DNA from: Brumimicrobium salinarum
GTDB taxonomy: Bacteria > Bacteroidota > Bacteroidia > Flavobacteriales_D > Crocinitomicaceae
Assembly (NCBI RefSeq): GCF_002844555.1
Contig: NZ_PJNI01000003.1
Span: 124,001 to 188,000 of the forward strand
Direction: 5' to 3'
DNA length: 64,000 bases
In this document: positions 27,833-36,195 of the stretch, piece by piece
Numbering within the stretch: position 1 is the stretch's first letter
Layout of the letters: each line of letters starts with the position of its first letter
The notes under the pieces: model-generated
Database searches by the model: none
What the model was told of the DNA's origin: nothing
The model's input: only the letters and a program-made list of their open reading frames with translations
Made by a program: the position numbers and the translations under genes

Positions 27833-29266
27833 ATGAATAAAGTGTACAAAGTTGGAATCGTTGGTGGTGGAGTTTCTGGAGCAGTAACAGCTTTAGAGTT
27901 GGACAAATACGGGATAGACAATGTACTTTTCGAAAAGGAAAGTAGTGTTGTTAATGGACCGCCGTTTTGCCATCTACACGCTGGAGGGAATTTGTATCCT
28001 GACATTTCGGACGAGCAATGCCGTATTTTAATGAAGCAATCCATTGAAATGGCACGTTTATTTCCTCAATCTATAGATGAACGTCCTACCTTTATAAGTA
28101 TTCAAAAATCACAGAAATACAGCGTCGAAGAGATTCAAGATCGTTTAAAAATGTTGGTCAACTATTATAAAAGTCTGATTGAAGAAGATTCCGAAAATGA
28201 AATACTCGGTGCTCCAGAAGACTATTATAAAACATATTCTAAAGCAGACCTTGTCGAGTTATATAAAAACGATTACTCTGAAAATCCAACAACGCCAGAC
28301 CAATGGATGACTAATGCCATAAAGTTCATCGATTACGAACAAGTAAAAACGCCGGTTACCCTAGTACAAGAATTTGGATGGAACCTATTTAGATTGGGAG
28401 CACAAGCCCAACTTGCATTAAAAAAAGCTGAAAACAGTCTGCTAAAAACCAACACCAAAGTTCAATCAATAAAAGATGTTCGAGACAAGCAGGTTGACCA
28501 CAATTGGGAAATTCATACCAAAAATGAGATTTTTAAGGTCAACTATTTGGTAAATGCCAGCGGTTTTAAAACAGGAAAAATTGATGAATCTTTACATATA
28601 AAATCGGAGAGACTGATAGAATTTAAGGCGGCTTATGTTTCAAAATGGGAACCTATTGCAGGATTAATTCCCGAACTTATTTTTCATGGCGAACGCGGAA
28701 CTCCCAATGGAATGGTGCAACTGACACCATACAGCGGTGACTATTACCAAATTCATGGAATGACAAAAGACATTACTTTGTTTAAAGATGGATTGATAAA
28801 ATCTAGAGATAATGAAGCGCAACCTCACTTTAATGATGAAATTAACCAAAAGCTAATAAAAGGTTGGGATAGCGAAGATGTTAAAACGCGTACAGAAAAA
28901 GCGATTAACTCTGTTGCTAAATTTGTTCCCTCGTTTAAATCTGCTAAGGTTGGTGGTCCACCGCTTTTTGGAGCGCAACAAATCCCAGGAAAAGATGAAA
29001 CGTTGAGAGTTGGAGAAGTGAGTTTTCCTTACCCTTCTTATGCGAGAAGCGAAATTGTAAAAGCATCTTCAGCATTAACTGTAGCCAATCAAATCATTGA
29101 TAAGATTCAAGAAGAAGAAATTGTGCCTTTCATTTCAGAAAGAACAAATCTAAATCCGCTATTGGCGAGTATTTCTAAAAATGAAATTGATAAAATGGCC
29201 GCTCAATTGGCGCTTAGCAGAAGTTACCCAGAGGCTTTATCAAGATTAGTAATAGAACGAGATTAG
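27833..29266 (+). CDS. FAD-dependent oxidoreductase (DAO-like)
   Basis: The product is 477 residues with an N-terminal Rossmann dinucleotide motif VGIVGGGVSGAV and a downstream FE acidic end of strand 2. A second flavin contact is likely at LVNASGFKTG. The C-terminal region (GGPPLFGAQQIPGKDETLRVGEVSFP) resembles the GD/ATG-type closing motif of this superfamily. The substrate cannot be named. It begins one base after the HAD gene stop, so the two are one transcript; the shared pathway is unknown. Confidence 0.72.
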   Translation: MNKVYKVGIVGGGVSGAVTALELDKYGIDNVLFEKESSVVNGPPFCHLHAGGNLYPDISDEQCRILMKQSIEMARLFPQSIDERPTFISIQKSQKYSVEEIQDRLKMLVNYYKSLIEEDSENEILGAPEDYYKTYSKADLVELYKNDYSENPTTPDQWMTNAIKFIDYEQVKTPVTLVQEFGWNLFRLGAQAQLALKKAENSLLKTNTKVQSIKDVRDKQVDHNWEIHTKNEIFKVNYLVNASGFKTGKIDESLHIKSERLIEFKAAYVSKWEPIAGLIPELIFHGERGTPNGMVQLTPYSGDYYQIHGMTKDITLFKDGLIKSRDNEAQPHFNDEINQKLIKGWDSEDVKTRTEKAINSVAKFVPSFKSAKVGGPPLFGAQQIPGKDETLRVGEVSFPYPSYARSEIVKASSALTVANQIIDKIQEEEIVPFISERTNLNPLLASISKNEIDKMAAQLALSRSYPEALSRLVIERD

Positions 29267-29377
29267 ATTTTTAGTAATTGGGCTACCAAGTTAGGTCGTT
29301 AACTCTTTATGTTGCAAATTGTAATCGATAAATTACAATTTTTCCATTGTGAACACACGTAATAAATTGATTTGTAA

Positions 29378-29550
29378 AGATTTCTCGTCGCCCCGAGTTC
29401 TCGGGACTCTGTCGAAATGACAGGATTGAAGAGATAGATGGAAAAAAAGAGGAAAAGCTACGCTTTTCCTCTTTTTTTCCTATACCAACCCTAAAGTGAA
29501 TGTCATTTCGATCATCCCTAAAATCTTTGATTTTTGGGATGGAGAAATCT
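29378..29550. repeat. Pair of inverted REP-like elements flanking a terminator
   Basis: Left copy 29378-29421 runs agatttctc, an internal palindrome (cccgag/ctcggg), tcgaaatgac. Right copy 29502-29550 is the same design reversed: gtcatttcgat, an internal 12-bp hairpin (29514-29540, one mismatch), then gagaaatct. The ends are conserved while the internal palindromes differ. This end motif is common in flavobacterial spacers (from memory, not searched). The rest of 29267-29986 is AT-rich with no gene that I can support. Confidence 0.6.
29442..29478. terminator. Strong bidirectional terminator, perfect 17-bp stem
   Basis: aaaaaaagaggaaaagc (29442-29458) pairs perfectly with 29462-29478 around a 3-base loop tac, with A/T runs on both sides. 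It lies 176 bases after the FAD oxidoreductase stop and between two inverted repeat elements. Confidence 0.8.
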
Positions 29551-29940
29551 TTTAGAAATAGTGATTAATTACCGACTAATCTTGGTAACTCAATTTAATA
29601 ACTTGAATTGAACACCCAATTTACGGTGTCAATCCTTCAAATCTTAAAGTATTTAGAGTTTCTAACTAAGCACCAAAAACTTCGGGAAACTTCAAAAATA
29701 TTGCAGAATCTAAATCCTAAAAGTTGAGCAAGATCCCTTACCATTTGCCTTTTTTCCTCACCTTTAATTCACACTCTACCCTGTTTTACAACATCCTCCC
29801 TTCTTCTCTTTCCACTTCAATCCTGACCTACATCATATTTTAACACTTCGCAACAACAAGATAGTCAACTCATTAAAGATAAAACCTGTTTTAAATCATA
29901 TTTTTTATCCAACTTATTTAGAATGATTCAATTTAATTTC

Positions 29941-29948
29941 TACATTTG
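29941..29948 (+). promoter_or_regulatory. -7 promoter element for the cbb3 oxidase operon
   Basis: TACATTTG matches TAnnTTTG exactly and lies 38 bases before the ccoN start. The -33 region has only a TTA. I saw no clear FNR/CRP-type TTGAT...ATCAA box upstream. Confidence 0.5.
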
Positions 29949-29986
29949 CCAAATAAAAGACAAATTTATCCTTTATTAAAAATTGT

Positions 29987-31732
29987 ATGGAAGATTCAAG
30001 TATTTTTAGTCAAGCGGGAATAATCATCACCGTGTTTTTAATTGCCGTTCCAGTCCTTATTGCTACTGTAATCGCAGTAATGCGCGGAAGAGGTGTGCTT
30101 CAAGATCATCAAGATGAGAAAGAACTGAAAAAGTTTAGAAAACGTCTCCGTAAAATGTCACCTGAGGAGATTGAAAAACTGAAAGAACGCAAGAAGGAAC
30201 TAGAATATCAATTGGAAAATGATGAGTTGTCAGGCAAGTCAGCTCCTAAAGACAGTAAAGGTCTTATCGACAATGTAGCATCAGCAGAAGAATTGAAGTT
30301 TATAGAAACCAAGAAAAAAGCCATTCCAAGACCGAATATAGAACCCAAACTTACACGTTTAATTTTATGGTTCTTGGCAACAGCTATTTTCTGGTTAGTG
30401 CTAGGAACAACAATTGGGGAGTATTTGGGAATCAAATTCGTAGCTCCTGATGTAGATCAAGTGAGTTGGTTAAGTTTTGGTCGTTTACGTCCTGTTCATA
30501 CCAACATGGTTTTTTGGGGCTGGGCTTCTCTTGCCATGATAGGCTTAGCTTACTATGTTGTTCAACGGGTAAGTAATGTGCGTGTTCACAGTTTAAAAAT
30601 CGGTTTTTATTCCCTAATTCTCATTAACGCTTCTGTAATTATTGGAAGCATTTGTCTAATGGCAGGAATCAACAATGGTGGTGGAGAATACAGAGAATAC
30701 ATCTGGCCGGTGATGGCTTTATTTGGTGTAGGCGTTTTTATTTCTCTGTTAAATTTCTGGAAAACAATTGCCAATAGAAAGAAAAAGGAAATCTATGTTT
30801 CTAACTGGTACATTGTTGCAGCAATGATGTACGTTTTAGTTATCGCATTTGTGGCTTACTGGCCAACATGGCAAACAGGTTTAGGCGAAACAATTGTTCA
30901 AGGTTATTACATGCACCAAGGAGTTGGAATGTGGTTTATGCTGCTCACCTTAGGATTAATGTACTACTTTTTGCCGCAGCAACTCAATAAGCCAATTTAC
31001 TCTTACAGTTTAGGAATCTTGGCATTTTGGACACAGATTTTATTTTACACATTGATTGGAACACATCACTTTATTTTCAGTGCAATTCCATGGTGGTTAC
31101 AAACAGTTGCAATTGTGGGAAGTATGGGAATGGTGATTCCTGTAATTGCTGGAACAACTAACTTTTTGATGACTTTTAAAGGTTCATGGCATAAACTTTC
31201 AAGTAGTTATACGCTTCCCTTCTACCTCATCGGAATTATATTTTATTTCACAGGTTCATTACAAGGAACTGCAGAAGCTTTTCGTTTTACCAACCTGATT
31301 TGGCACTTTACAGATTTCACAGTTGCTCATTCACACTTAACCATGTACGGCATCATTACTTTTATGTTATGGGGCTTCATTTATACCCTAGTTCCGCGAC
31401 TCACAGGAAAAGAACCACCACAAATTATAGTAGGAGCACATTTTTGGTTAGCACTCATCGGACTCATGTTCTACACCGTTCCATTAATGTATGGTTCAAC
31501 CTTACGCGGTATCATGTGGATGGACTTAAAGCCATTTATTGAAAGTGTTGAGATGATGGCGCCTTACTGGTTATGGAGAGCAATTGGAGGTTCATTAATG
31601 TGGCTTTCTCACTTGCTCTTTGCTTATAATTTTTATGTAATGGTAAAGAAAAGAATACGCAAAAAAGTACCAAAATCACCCGTTGAGATTTTAAAAGCAA
31701 AAGAACAATTAGATAAAAACATAAACTATTAA
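29987..31732 (+). CDS. ccoN: cbb3-type cytochrome c oxidase subunit I (CcoN) with N-terminal extension
   Basis: The product is 581 residues. The catalytic core (about 115-570, twelve helices) has haem and copper ligands in GRLRPVHTNMVF, MHQGVGMWF, GTHHFIF and HFTDFTVAHSHLTMYG, matching CcoN. Ahead of this is an unusual extension: a membrane helix at about 9-31 followed by some 70 residues of Lys/Glu-rich likely coiled coil (KKFRKRLRKMSPEEIEKLKE). Typical CcoN begins near the first core helix. The oxidase is a high-affinity terminal oxidase of the inner membrane. The ccoO/P-type gene starts 4 bases after its stop. Confidence 0.88.
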   Translation: MEDSSIFSQAGIIITVFLIAVPVLIATVIAVMRGRGVLQDHQDEKELKKFRKRLRKMSPEEIEKLKERKKELEYQLENDELSGKSAPKDSKGLIDNVASAEELKFIETKKKAIPRPNIEPKLTRLILWFLATAIFWLVLGTTIGEYLGIKFVAPDVDQVSWLSFGRLRPVHTNMVFWGWASLAMIGLAYYVVQRVSNVRVHSLKIGFYSLILINASVIIGSICLMAGINNGGGEYREYIWPVMALFGVGVFISLLNFWKTIANRKKKEIYVSNWYIVAAMMYVLVIAFVAYWPTWQTGLGETIVQGYYMHQGVGMWFMLLTLGLMYYFLPQQLNKPIYSYSLGILAFWTQILFYTLIGTHHFIFSAIPWWLQTVAIVGSMGMVIPVIAGTTNFLMTFKGSWHKLSSSYTLPFYLIGIIFYFTGSLQGTAEAFRFTNLIWHFTDFTVAHSHLTMYGIITFMLWGFIYTLVPRLTGKEPPQIIVGAHFWLALIGLMFYTVPLMYGSTLRGIMWMDLKPFIESVEMMAPYWLWRAIGGSLMWLSHLLFAYNFYVMVKKRIRKKVPKSPVEILKAKEQLDKNINY

Positions 31733-31736
31733 GCAG

Positions 31737-32750
31737 ATGGACTTTTTCGACAATCATAAAAAATTATTCAGAACTGCTTTAGCGCTGTTCTTGGGATTAA
31801 CGCTCATCGTTGCGATTTTACCCGCCATAAATAATCAGAAAAATAATGCTCCACTTCCTGGCTCTGCTCCATTGACAAAGAATGAACATGCAGGAAAAAA
31901 GAGTTTTATTGCAAACGGTTGTGTGGCATGTCATACACAACAAGTGAGAAACGTAGACATGGACAAGGTCTTTGGCGATCGACCTGGAATTCCAGCAGAT
32001 TATGCCCGAATAGAAAGAGAAGACTTTTGGAGAAATACTGCAACCTTAATGGGAACAGAAAGAACAGGTCCTGATTTAACCAACGTAGGAAAACGTCAGC
32101 CTTCTATGGCTTGGAATTTACTGCATTTGTATCAACCCAGAGCGGTAGTGGAAACATCGATTATGCCCGCTTATCCGTGGTTATTTAAAGTAAAGAAAAA
32201 CGCCGATACTTCTGATATTACGATAAATGTTCCCGATGAATACAGAAAAGGAATTCAGGGAGAAATTGTAGCAACACAAGAAGCACTTGACTTGGTGGCG
32301 TATTTACAAAGTTTAAAGCAAACGCCATTGCCTACAGGCAAAAAACCAATGAAATTTTTATACAAACGTGAAAAGCCGAAAGTGGCAAATAACGCAGCTT
32401 CAAGTGGAGATAATTTACCCGATGGAGGAAAACTCTACGCAGCAAATTGTCAGGCTTGTCACCAAGCAAACGGAGAAGGTTTAAAAGGCGCGTTTCCTAG
32501 TTTAGTAGGTAGTCAAGTTGTTCTAGACGACGACATTGAACTTTTTGTGGACATTATCATGAACGGTTACAACGCACGTGAAGAGTACGCAGTAATGAAT
32601 GCCGTTGGAACAGATAACAATTTAAGTGCAGAAGAGGTTACAGCTATAATCAACCATGAGCGAACAAGTTGGGGGAATGATGCTGATCCAGTTACGCTTG
32701 AAGAAGTGCAAAAAATTATGGAGTTTTTGAAATTAACCTCAGAAAAATGA
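31737..32750 (+). CDS. ccoO: CcoO-type monohaem subunit fused to a second cytochrome c domain
   Basis: The 337 residues have an N-terminal membrane anchor (about 12-31). A CcoO domain has haem motif CVACH followed by the family's TQQVR, and Met ligand region TSIMPAYPWLF. A linker leads to a second cytochrome c domain with CQACH, near residue 240. The second domain could replace CcoP, for which no separate gene is present, so the subunit looks like a CcoO-CcoP-type di-haem fusion. It passes electrons from soluble cytochrome c to CcoN. A 7-bp tandem repeat follows the stop. Confidence 0.87.
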   Translation: MDFFDNHKKLFRTALALFLGLTLIVAILPAINNQKNNAPLPGSAPLTKNEHAGKKSFIANGCVACHTQQVRNVDMDKVFGDRPGIPADYARIEREDFWRNTATLMGTERTGPDLTNVGKRQPSMAWNLLHLYQPRAVVETSIMPAYPWLFKVKKNADTSDITINVPDEYRKGIQGEIVATQEALDLVAYLQSLKQTPLPTGKKPMKFLYKREKPKVANNAASSGDNLPDGGKLYAANCQACHQANGEGLKGAFPSLVGSQVVLDDDIELFVDIIMNGYNAREEYAVMNAVGTDNNLSAEEVTAIINHERTSWGNDADPVTLEEVQKIMEFLKLTSEK

Positions 32751-32753
32751 TTG

Positions 32754-32788
32754 AATTCGTAATTCGTAATTCGTAATTCGTAATTCGT
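32754..32788 (+). repeat. Tandem repeat, five perfect copies of aattcgt
   Basis: Five head-to-tail 7-base units begin 3 bases after the ccoO/P stop and end 17 bases before the next gene. Two other arrays with 7-base period lie at 35136-35174 and 36078-36105. Confidence 0.9.
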
Positions 32789-32805
32789 AATTTAAAAATA
32801 ATAAG

Positions 32806-33069
32806 ATGAAGAAACAATATTGGATTTTACTGATTTTAATAGGATTTGCACAAGTGAGTTTGGCCTGTCCAGTTTGTGAGCGACAACAACCAAAAGTTAC
32901 GATGGGATTAACGCATGGTGCGGGACCTGGAAGCAATTGGGATTGGGTCATTATTGTATTCATGACAATTTTAACATTACTGACGCTCTATTTCTCCATA
33001 AAATTCTTGGTTAAGCCCGGTGAAAAAGGAAAAGACCATGTTAAGCAATCCATTTTGAATGAACAATAA
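32806..33069 (+). CDS. Small exported membrane protein with CPVC motif in the cbb3 operon
   Basis: The product is 87 residues: an N-terminal signal-like helix (5-20) ending at SLA|CPVCERQQP, then a Gly-rich segment and one membrane helix (about 47-68), then a short charged tail. The CPVC pair would face the periplasm and could bind metal or take part in thiol chemistry, for example copper delivery or haem handling; that is inference. It is cotranscribed with ccoN/ccoO and overlaps the next gene by 11 bases. I do not recognise a named family. Confidence 0.7.
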   Translation: MKKQYWILLILIGFAQVSLACPVCERQQPKVTMGLTHGAGPGSNWDWVIIVFMTILTLLTLYFSIKFLVKPGEKGKDHVKQSILNEQ

Positions 33070-33484
33070 ATTAGAAAAGATGAAAAATGATCCGTGTAAA
33101 GTACGCCTTTTTATCGATGATGATGAACAGCCCATTGCAGAATTAAATACGCCTGTTCAATTTGAATTGGACACCAGTAAACTCATAGATGGTGAGCACA
33201 CTTTGCGTATTGTAGGAAAATCAATCAATGGTCGAGAAGGTATAAGAAAAATCAATTTTATTGTTAGAAACGGTCCTGCCATCGACATTGAAGGCATCAG
33301 CGAGAACAAGGTTGTCGACGGTACGCTCCCTTTAATGATTAACGCTTACGATAAAGGAGATTATAACAAGTTTGTAATTGAAGGATCTGAAACGCCGAAA
33401 AGTATTCCGAGTTGGCTTTGGATAATTCTAATTGCATTTGTAGGCTGGGCAGCATTTTACTTGATTACTTATTTCAATATATAA
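33059..33484 (+). CDS. Tail-anchored Ig-like protein in the cbb3 operon
   Basis: The product is 141 residues. Residues about 12-105 look like an immunoglobulin-like beta sandwich (VQFELDTSKLIDGEHTLRIVG ... KINFIVRNGP), and a single C-terminal membrane helix (about 118-138) anchors it. An alternative ATG at 33080 (codon 8) follows a purine-rich stretch and may be the real start. It overlaps the CPVC protein gene and closes the operon, ahead of a terminator. Assembly or stability of the oxidase is a guess from position. Confidence 0.65.
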   Translation: MNNKLEKMKNDPCKVRLFIDDDEQPIAELNTPVQFELDTSKLIDGEHTLRIVGKSINGREGIRKINFIVRNGPAIDIEGISENKVVDGTLPLMINAYDKGDYNKFVIEGSETPKSIPSWLWIILIAFVGWAAFYLITYFNI

Positions 33485-33568
33485 TTTTTAAAATGAGATA
33501 AAGATGTTTAAAAAGTGAATCAATCCAGACAATATGTTTGTCATACTTTAATTGTTTGGTTTTTTGTT

Positions 33569-33604
33569 CCTCTTCAGTCGTAAAGATTGAAGAGGATTTT
33601 TTTT
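33569..33604 (+). terminator. Terminator of the cbb3 operon
   Basis: The stem cctcttca / tgaagagg (33569-33576 with 33588-33595) is followed by a run of eight T residues. It lies 84 bases after the last gene of the operon. Confidence 0.75.
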
Positions 33605-33701
33605 AAACAATTTGAAATAAACCTAAAATTAGAATAGAGTCAGGTAGTTTCAAAATAAATATTTTTTTATTCAAAGGGACTTCTACCGTTATTAAAATCT
33701 C

Positions 33702-33709
33702 TATATTTG
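33702..33709 (+). promoter_or_regulatory. -7 promoter element for the FkbM methyltransferase
   Basis: TATATTTG is an exact TAnnTTTG match 54 bases before the start codon; no -33 TTG is seen at the expected distance. Confidence 0.4.
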
Positions 33710-33763
33710 GACGAATAAATCAGTGAATTAAAAGAAAAAAAGGTTTAAACACAAAGCGGCATA

Positions 33764-34492
33764 ATGATATTAAAAGATATTCTTAGAGAGACACTGATTA
33801 ATCTGGGTATAGATCTAACAAAAAATTTAGAATACGATCGATTAACTCGAGAAATTCTAAAACGATTTATCAAAACCAATCATAACTGTATTGATATTGG
33901 TTGTCATAAAGGTGAAATTTTAGAACTTATTCTTAAATATGCACCAAATGGAAGACATTATGCTTTTGAGCCTATTCCTTATTTATTTAAAGGTCTAAAA
34001 GAAAAATTTGACCATAAAGTACGTCTTTTTCCCTATGCATTATCTCATAGAAATGGTATAACTAATTTTCAATTGGTAAAAAATGCACCAGCGTATAGTG
34101 GCATAAAAAAACGAAAGTATAACATTAAAAATCCAATCATTGAGGAAATACAAGTTGAATTGAAAACCCTTGATTCGGTTATTCCAGATAAGGAAAATAT
34201 TCATTTTATTAAAATAGATGTTGAGGGTGGTGAATTTGGTGTATTAAAGGGAGCACAGCAACTATTAGAGAAAAACAAACCTATTATTTTGTTTGAATGT
34301 GGTAAGGGTGCAAGCGACTATTACGGAACACATCCTGAGAAGCTACATGAATTCTTAACAAAAACAATTGGTTTATCAGTTTATACTTTAAAGTCATTTA
34401 TAAAAGAAAGTTCCTCACTAAATACTGAAACATTCGTTCAACATTTCAACACAAATGATGAATATTATTTTGTTGCAGCGCCAGAACAATAA
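33764..34492 (+). CDS. FkbM family methyltransferase
   Basis: The product is 242 residues. The SAM-binding motif CIDIGCHKGE, the post-strand-2 acidic FEP (YAFEPIPYL), and the IKIDVEGGEFGVLKGA motif are characteristic of the FkbM family. Members O-methylate sugars or small molecules, often on polysaccharides. It stands alone with its own promoter, between the cbb3 operon and a pentapeptide protein, so the acceptor cannot be inferred. Confidence 0.85.
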   Translation: MILKDILRETLINLGIDLTKNLEYDRLTREILKRFIKTNHNCIDIGCHKGEILELILKYAPNGRHYAFEPIPYLFKGLKEKFDHKVRLFPYALSHRNGITNFQLVKNAPAYSGIKKRKYNIKNPIIEEIQVELKTLDSVIPDKENIHFIKIDVEGGEFGVLKGAQQLLEKNKPIILFECGKGASDYYGTHPEKLHEFLTKTIGLSVYTLKSFIKESSSLNTETFVQHFNTNDEYYFVAAPEQ

Positions 34493-34523
34493 GAAGATTA
34501 ACACCTTTATCACATCCATTAAT

Positions 34524-34553
34524 TTGCTTTAGGATTTTGCGGGCTTATCTTTG
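34524..34553 (+). promoter_or_regulatory. Full-consensus promoter of the pentapeptide-repeat gene
   Basis: TTG (34524-34526), 19 bases, then TATCTTTG (34546-34553): both halves match the flavobacterial consensus exactly. The ATG is 22 bases further on. This is the best promoter in the window. Confidence 0.7.
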
Positions 34554-34575
34554 TCTTTTTCAATAAAACAAGCTC

Positions 34576-35148
34576 ATGATCAATTATACGGAAGACAAAA
34601 TATTCGAGAAACAAGACTTTACAACAGATTCTTTATCAAGAGGAGATTACGAAAATTGTAAATTTATAAACTGTAATTTTGCTAATGGTGAATTAACCAA
34701 TCTTCGTTTCATTGATTGTGAATTTAAAGATTGTAATCTAAGCGCCACTCAAATTGCAGGTACAGGTTTTCAAGATGTACATTTCTACAATTGTAAGATG
34801 TTAGGTTTACAATTTGATGAATGCAGCGATTTTTTATTTAAAGTGCATTTCGACAACTGTCAATTAAGTCATTCTTCATTTTTCAAAAATAAATTAGGAA
34901 AAACAGGTTTTATTTCCTCAAACTTAGAAGGTGTAGGATTTACAGATTGTAATTTGACCTCTGCAAATTTTTCCGATTCTGATCTTATGGAAACAATGTT
35001 TACAAATTGTAACTTAACCAAGGCAAATTTCAAAAATGCCTTTAATATTTCAATAGATCCAGAAAAAAACAAAATGAAAAACGCTCAATTTTCATCTCAG
35101 AATGCATTGGGACTGTTGAGCAAATATGAAATCAAAATTGAAAATTAA
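34576..35148 (+). CDS. Pentapeptide-repeat protein (Qnr/McbG-like fold)
   Basis: The product is 190 residues, with almost the whole chain made of A(D/N)LXX-type pentapeptides: CKFINCNFANGELTNLRF, CEFKDCNLSATQ, NLEGVGFTDCNLTSANF, NLTKANFKNAF. This predicts a right-handed quadrilateral beta helix. The length and two-part layout, with a short break near SHSSFFKNK, resemble Qnr-type DNA mimics that protect gyrase, but many such proteins have other or unknown roles. The stop codon lies inside a 7-base-period repeat. Confidence 0.85.
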   Translation: MINYTEDKIFEKQDFTTDSLSRGDYENCKFINCNFANGELTNLRFIDCEFKDCNLSATQIAGTGFQDVHFYNCKMLGLQFDECSDFLFKVHFDNCQLSHSSFFKNKLGKTGFISSNLEGVGFTDCNLTSANFSDSDLMETMFTNCNLTKANFKNAFNISIDPEKNKMKNAQFSSQNALGLLSKYEIKIEN

Positions 35149-35174
35149 TTGAGAATTGAGAGTTGAAAATTATG
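35136..35174 (+). repeat. Degenerate 7-bp-period repeat across a stop codon
   Basis: Units aattgaa, aattgag, aattgag, agttgaa and aattatg, with a 4-base slip after the first, run across the TAA of the pentapeptide gene (35146-35148). Confidence 0.6.
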
Positions 35175-35330
35175 TGCTTTGTGTTTTTAATAATTACAGA
35201 CTAGCTGATAATAGTTTCTGTTAGAACAGTGGGGAATTCTAAATATCATTAAGACTATCCGAATAATCATTTCTTTTTAATTTAAAAAAATCTACTTTTA
35301 CAGTCAGTAACACATTGAAGCGATGTACTT

Positions 35331-36083
35331 ATGGGAATGAAGACCAAATTAAGGAAGATAGTTGATGACAATACCACAAAAAAGGGTAAAATCTTTGATT
35401 ATATCATTCAGTTTTTGATTTATTTGTCGCTCACCGCTTACGCCATTGAAACTTTACCTAACCTTTCGAAGATTACAATTTCGATTTTGTATTGGATAGA
35501 AACAGTATGTATTCTATTGTTCACCATTGAATATTTACTGCGTATTTACATCGCTAAGAATTCTTTCAAATACATTTTTAGTTTTTACGGAATTATAGAT
35601 TTCCTAGCGATTATTCCTTTCTTCCTCACTGCAACATACGATTTAATGGCATTACGTGCATTTAGAATTTTCAGAATCTTTCGTGCCTTTAAACTTATTA
35701 GATACAACAAAGCTTTAAACAGATTTAATATCGTTGCAAAGTTAATTCGAGAGGAGGTAATCCTGTTCCTTATTGTGACAGGAATTTTTATTTTCTTAGC
35801 TTCTGCTGGAATTTATTACTTTGAAAACAAAGCCCAACCTGAACTTTTCGCTTCAATTTTCCATAGCGGTTGGTGGGCAATTGTAACCTTAACTACAGTT
35901 GGCTATGGAGACGTTTATCCAATTACTGTTGGCGGGAAAATCTTTACTTTTTTCATGTTAATGGTGGGAGTTGGTATTGTTACGATTCCTGCTGGTTTGG
36001 TGGCAAGTGCGCTAACAAAAGCACGTCAAATGGAAGATGAAGCACTTTTGGAAAAAGAAGAAAAGGAGAAAGAAAATAATTGA
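35331..36083 (+). CDS. Voltage-gated-type potassium channel (ion transport family)
   Basis: The product is 250 residues with six membrane helices. Helix S4 carries regularly spaced arginines (LRAFRIFRIFRAFKLIR), the voltage-sensor pattern. The pore loop has the K+ selectivity filter TTVGYGD, and S6 follows (GVGIVTIPAGLVASAL). The C-terminus is a short acidic tail (DEALLEKEEKEKE). It probably works as a tetrameric K+ channel of the inner membrane. It is monocistronic; a 7-base-period repeat starts at its stop. Confidence 0.88.
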   Translation: MGMKTKLRKIVDDNTTKKGKIFDYIIQFLIYLSLTAYAIETLPNLSKITISILYWIETVCILLFTIEYLLRIYIAKNSFKYIFSFYGIIDFLAIIPFFLTATYDLMALRAFRIFRIFRAFKLIRYNKALNRFNIVAKLIREEVILFLIVTGIFIFLASAGIYYFENKAQPELFASIFHSGWWAIVTLTTVGYGDVYPITVGGKIFTFFMLMVGVGIVTIPAGLVASALTKARQMEDEALLEKEEKEKENN

Positions 36084-36105
36084 TAATTGAAAGTTGATAA
36101 GTGAT
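36078..36105 (+). repeat. Degenerate 7-bp-period repeat at the channel gene stop codon
   Basis: Four units, aattgat, aattgaa, agttgat and aagtgat, begin 3 bases before the TGA of the channel gene. Confidence 0.6.
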
Positions 36106-36195
36106 AATTTGCTGCTTTATCCATCATTATAAATCGAATGAAGAGTATTTCTCCAAGTCAAGCATAAGAACACTGAATAAGACAATCACTTTTCA

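Noticed and set aside
32754-32788. CRISPR array
   Set aside because: The 7-base units are contiguous without spacers, and no cas gene is present.
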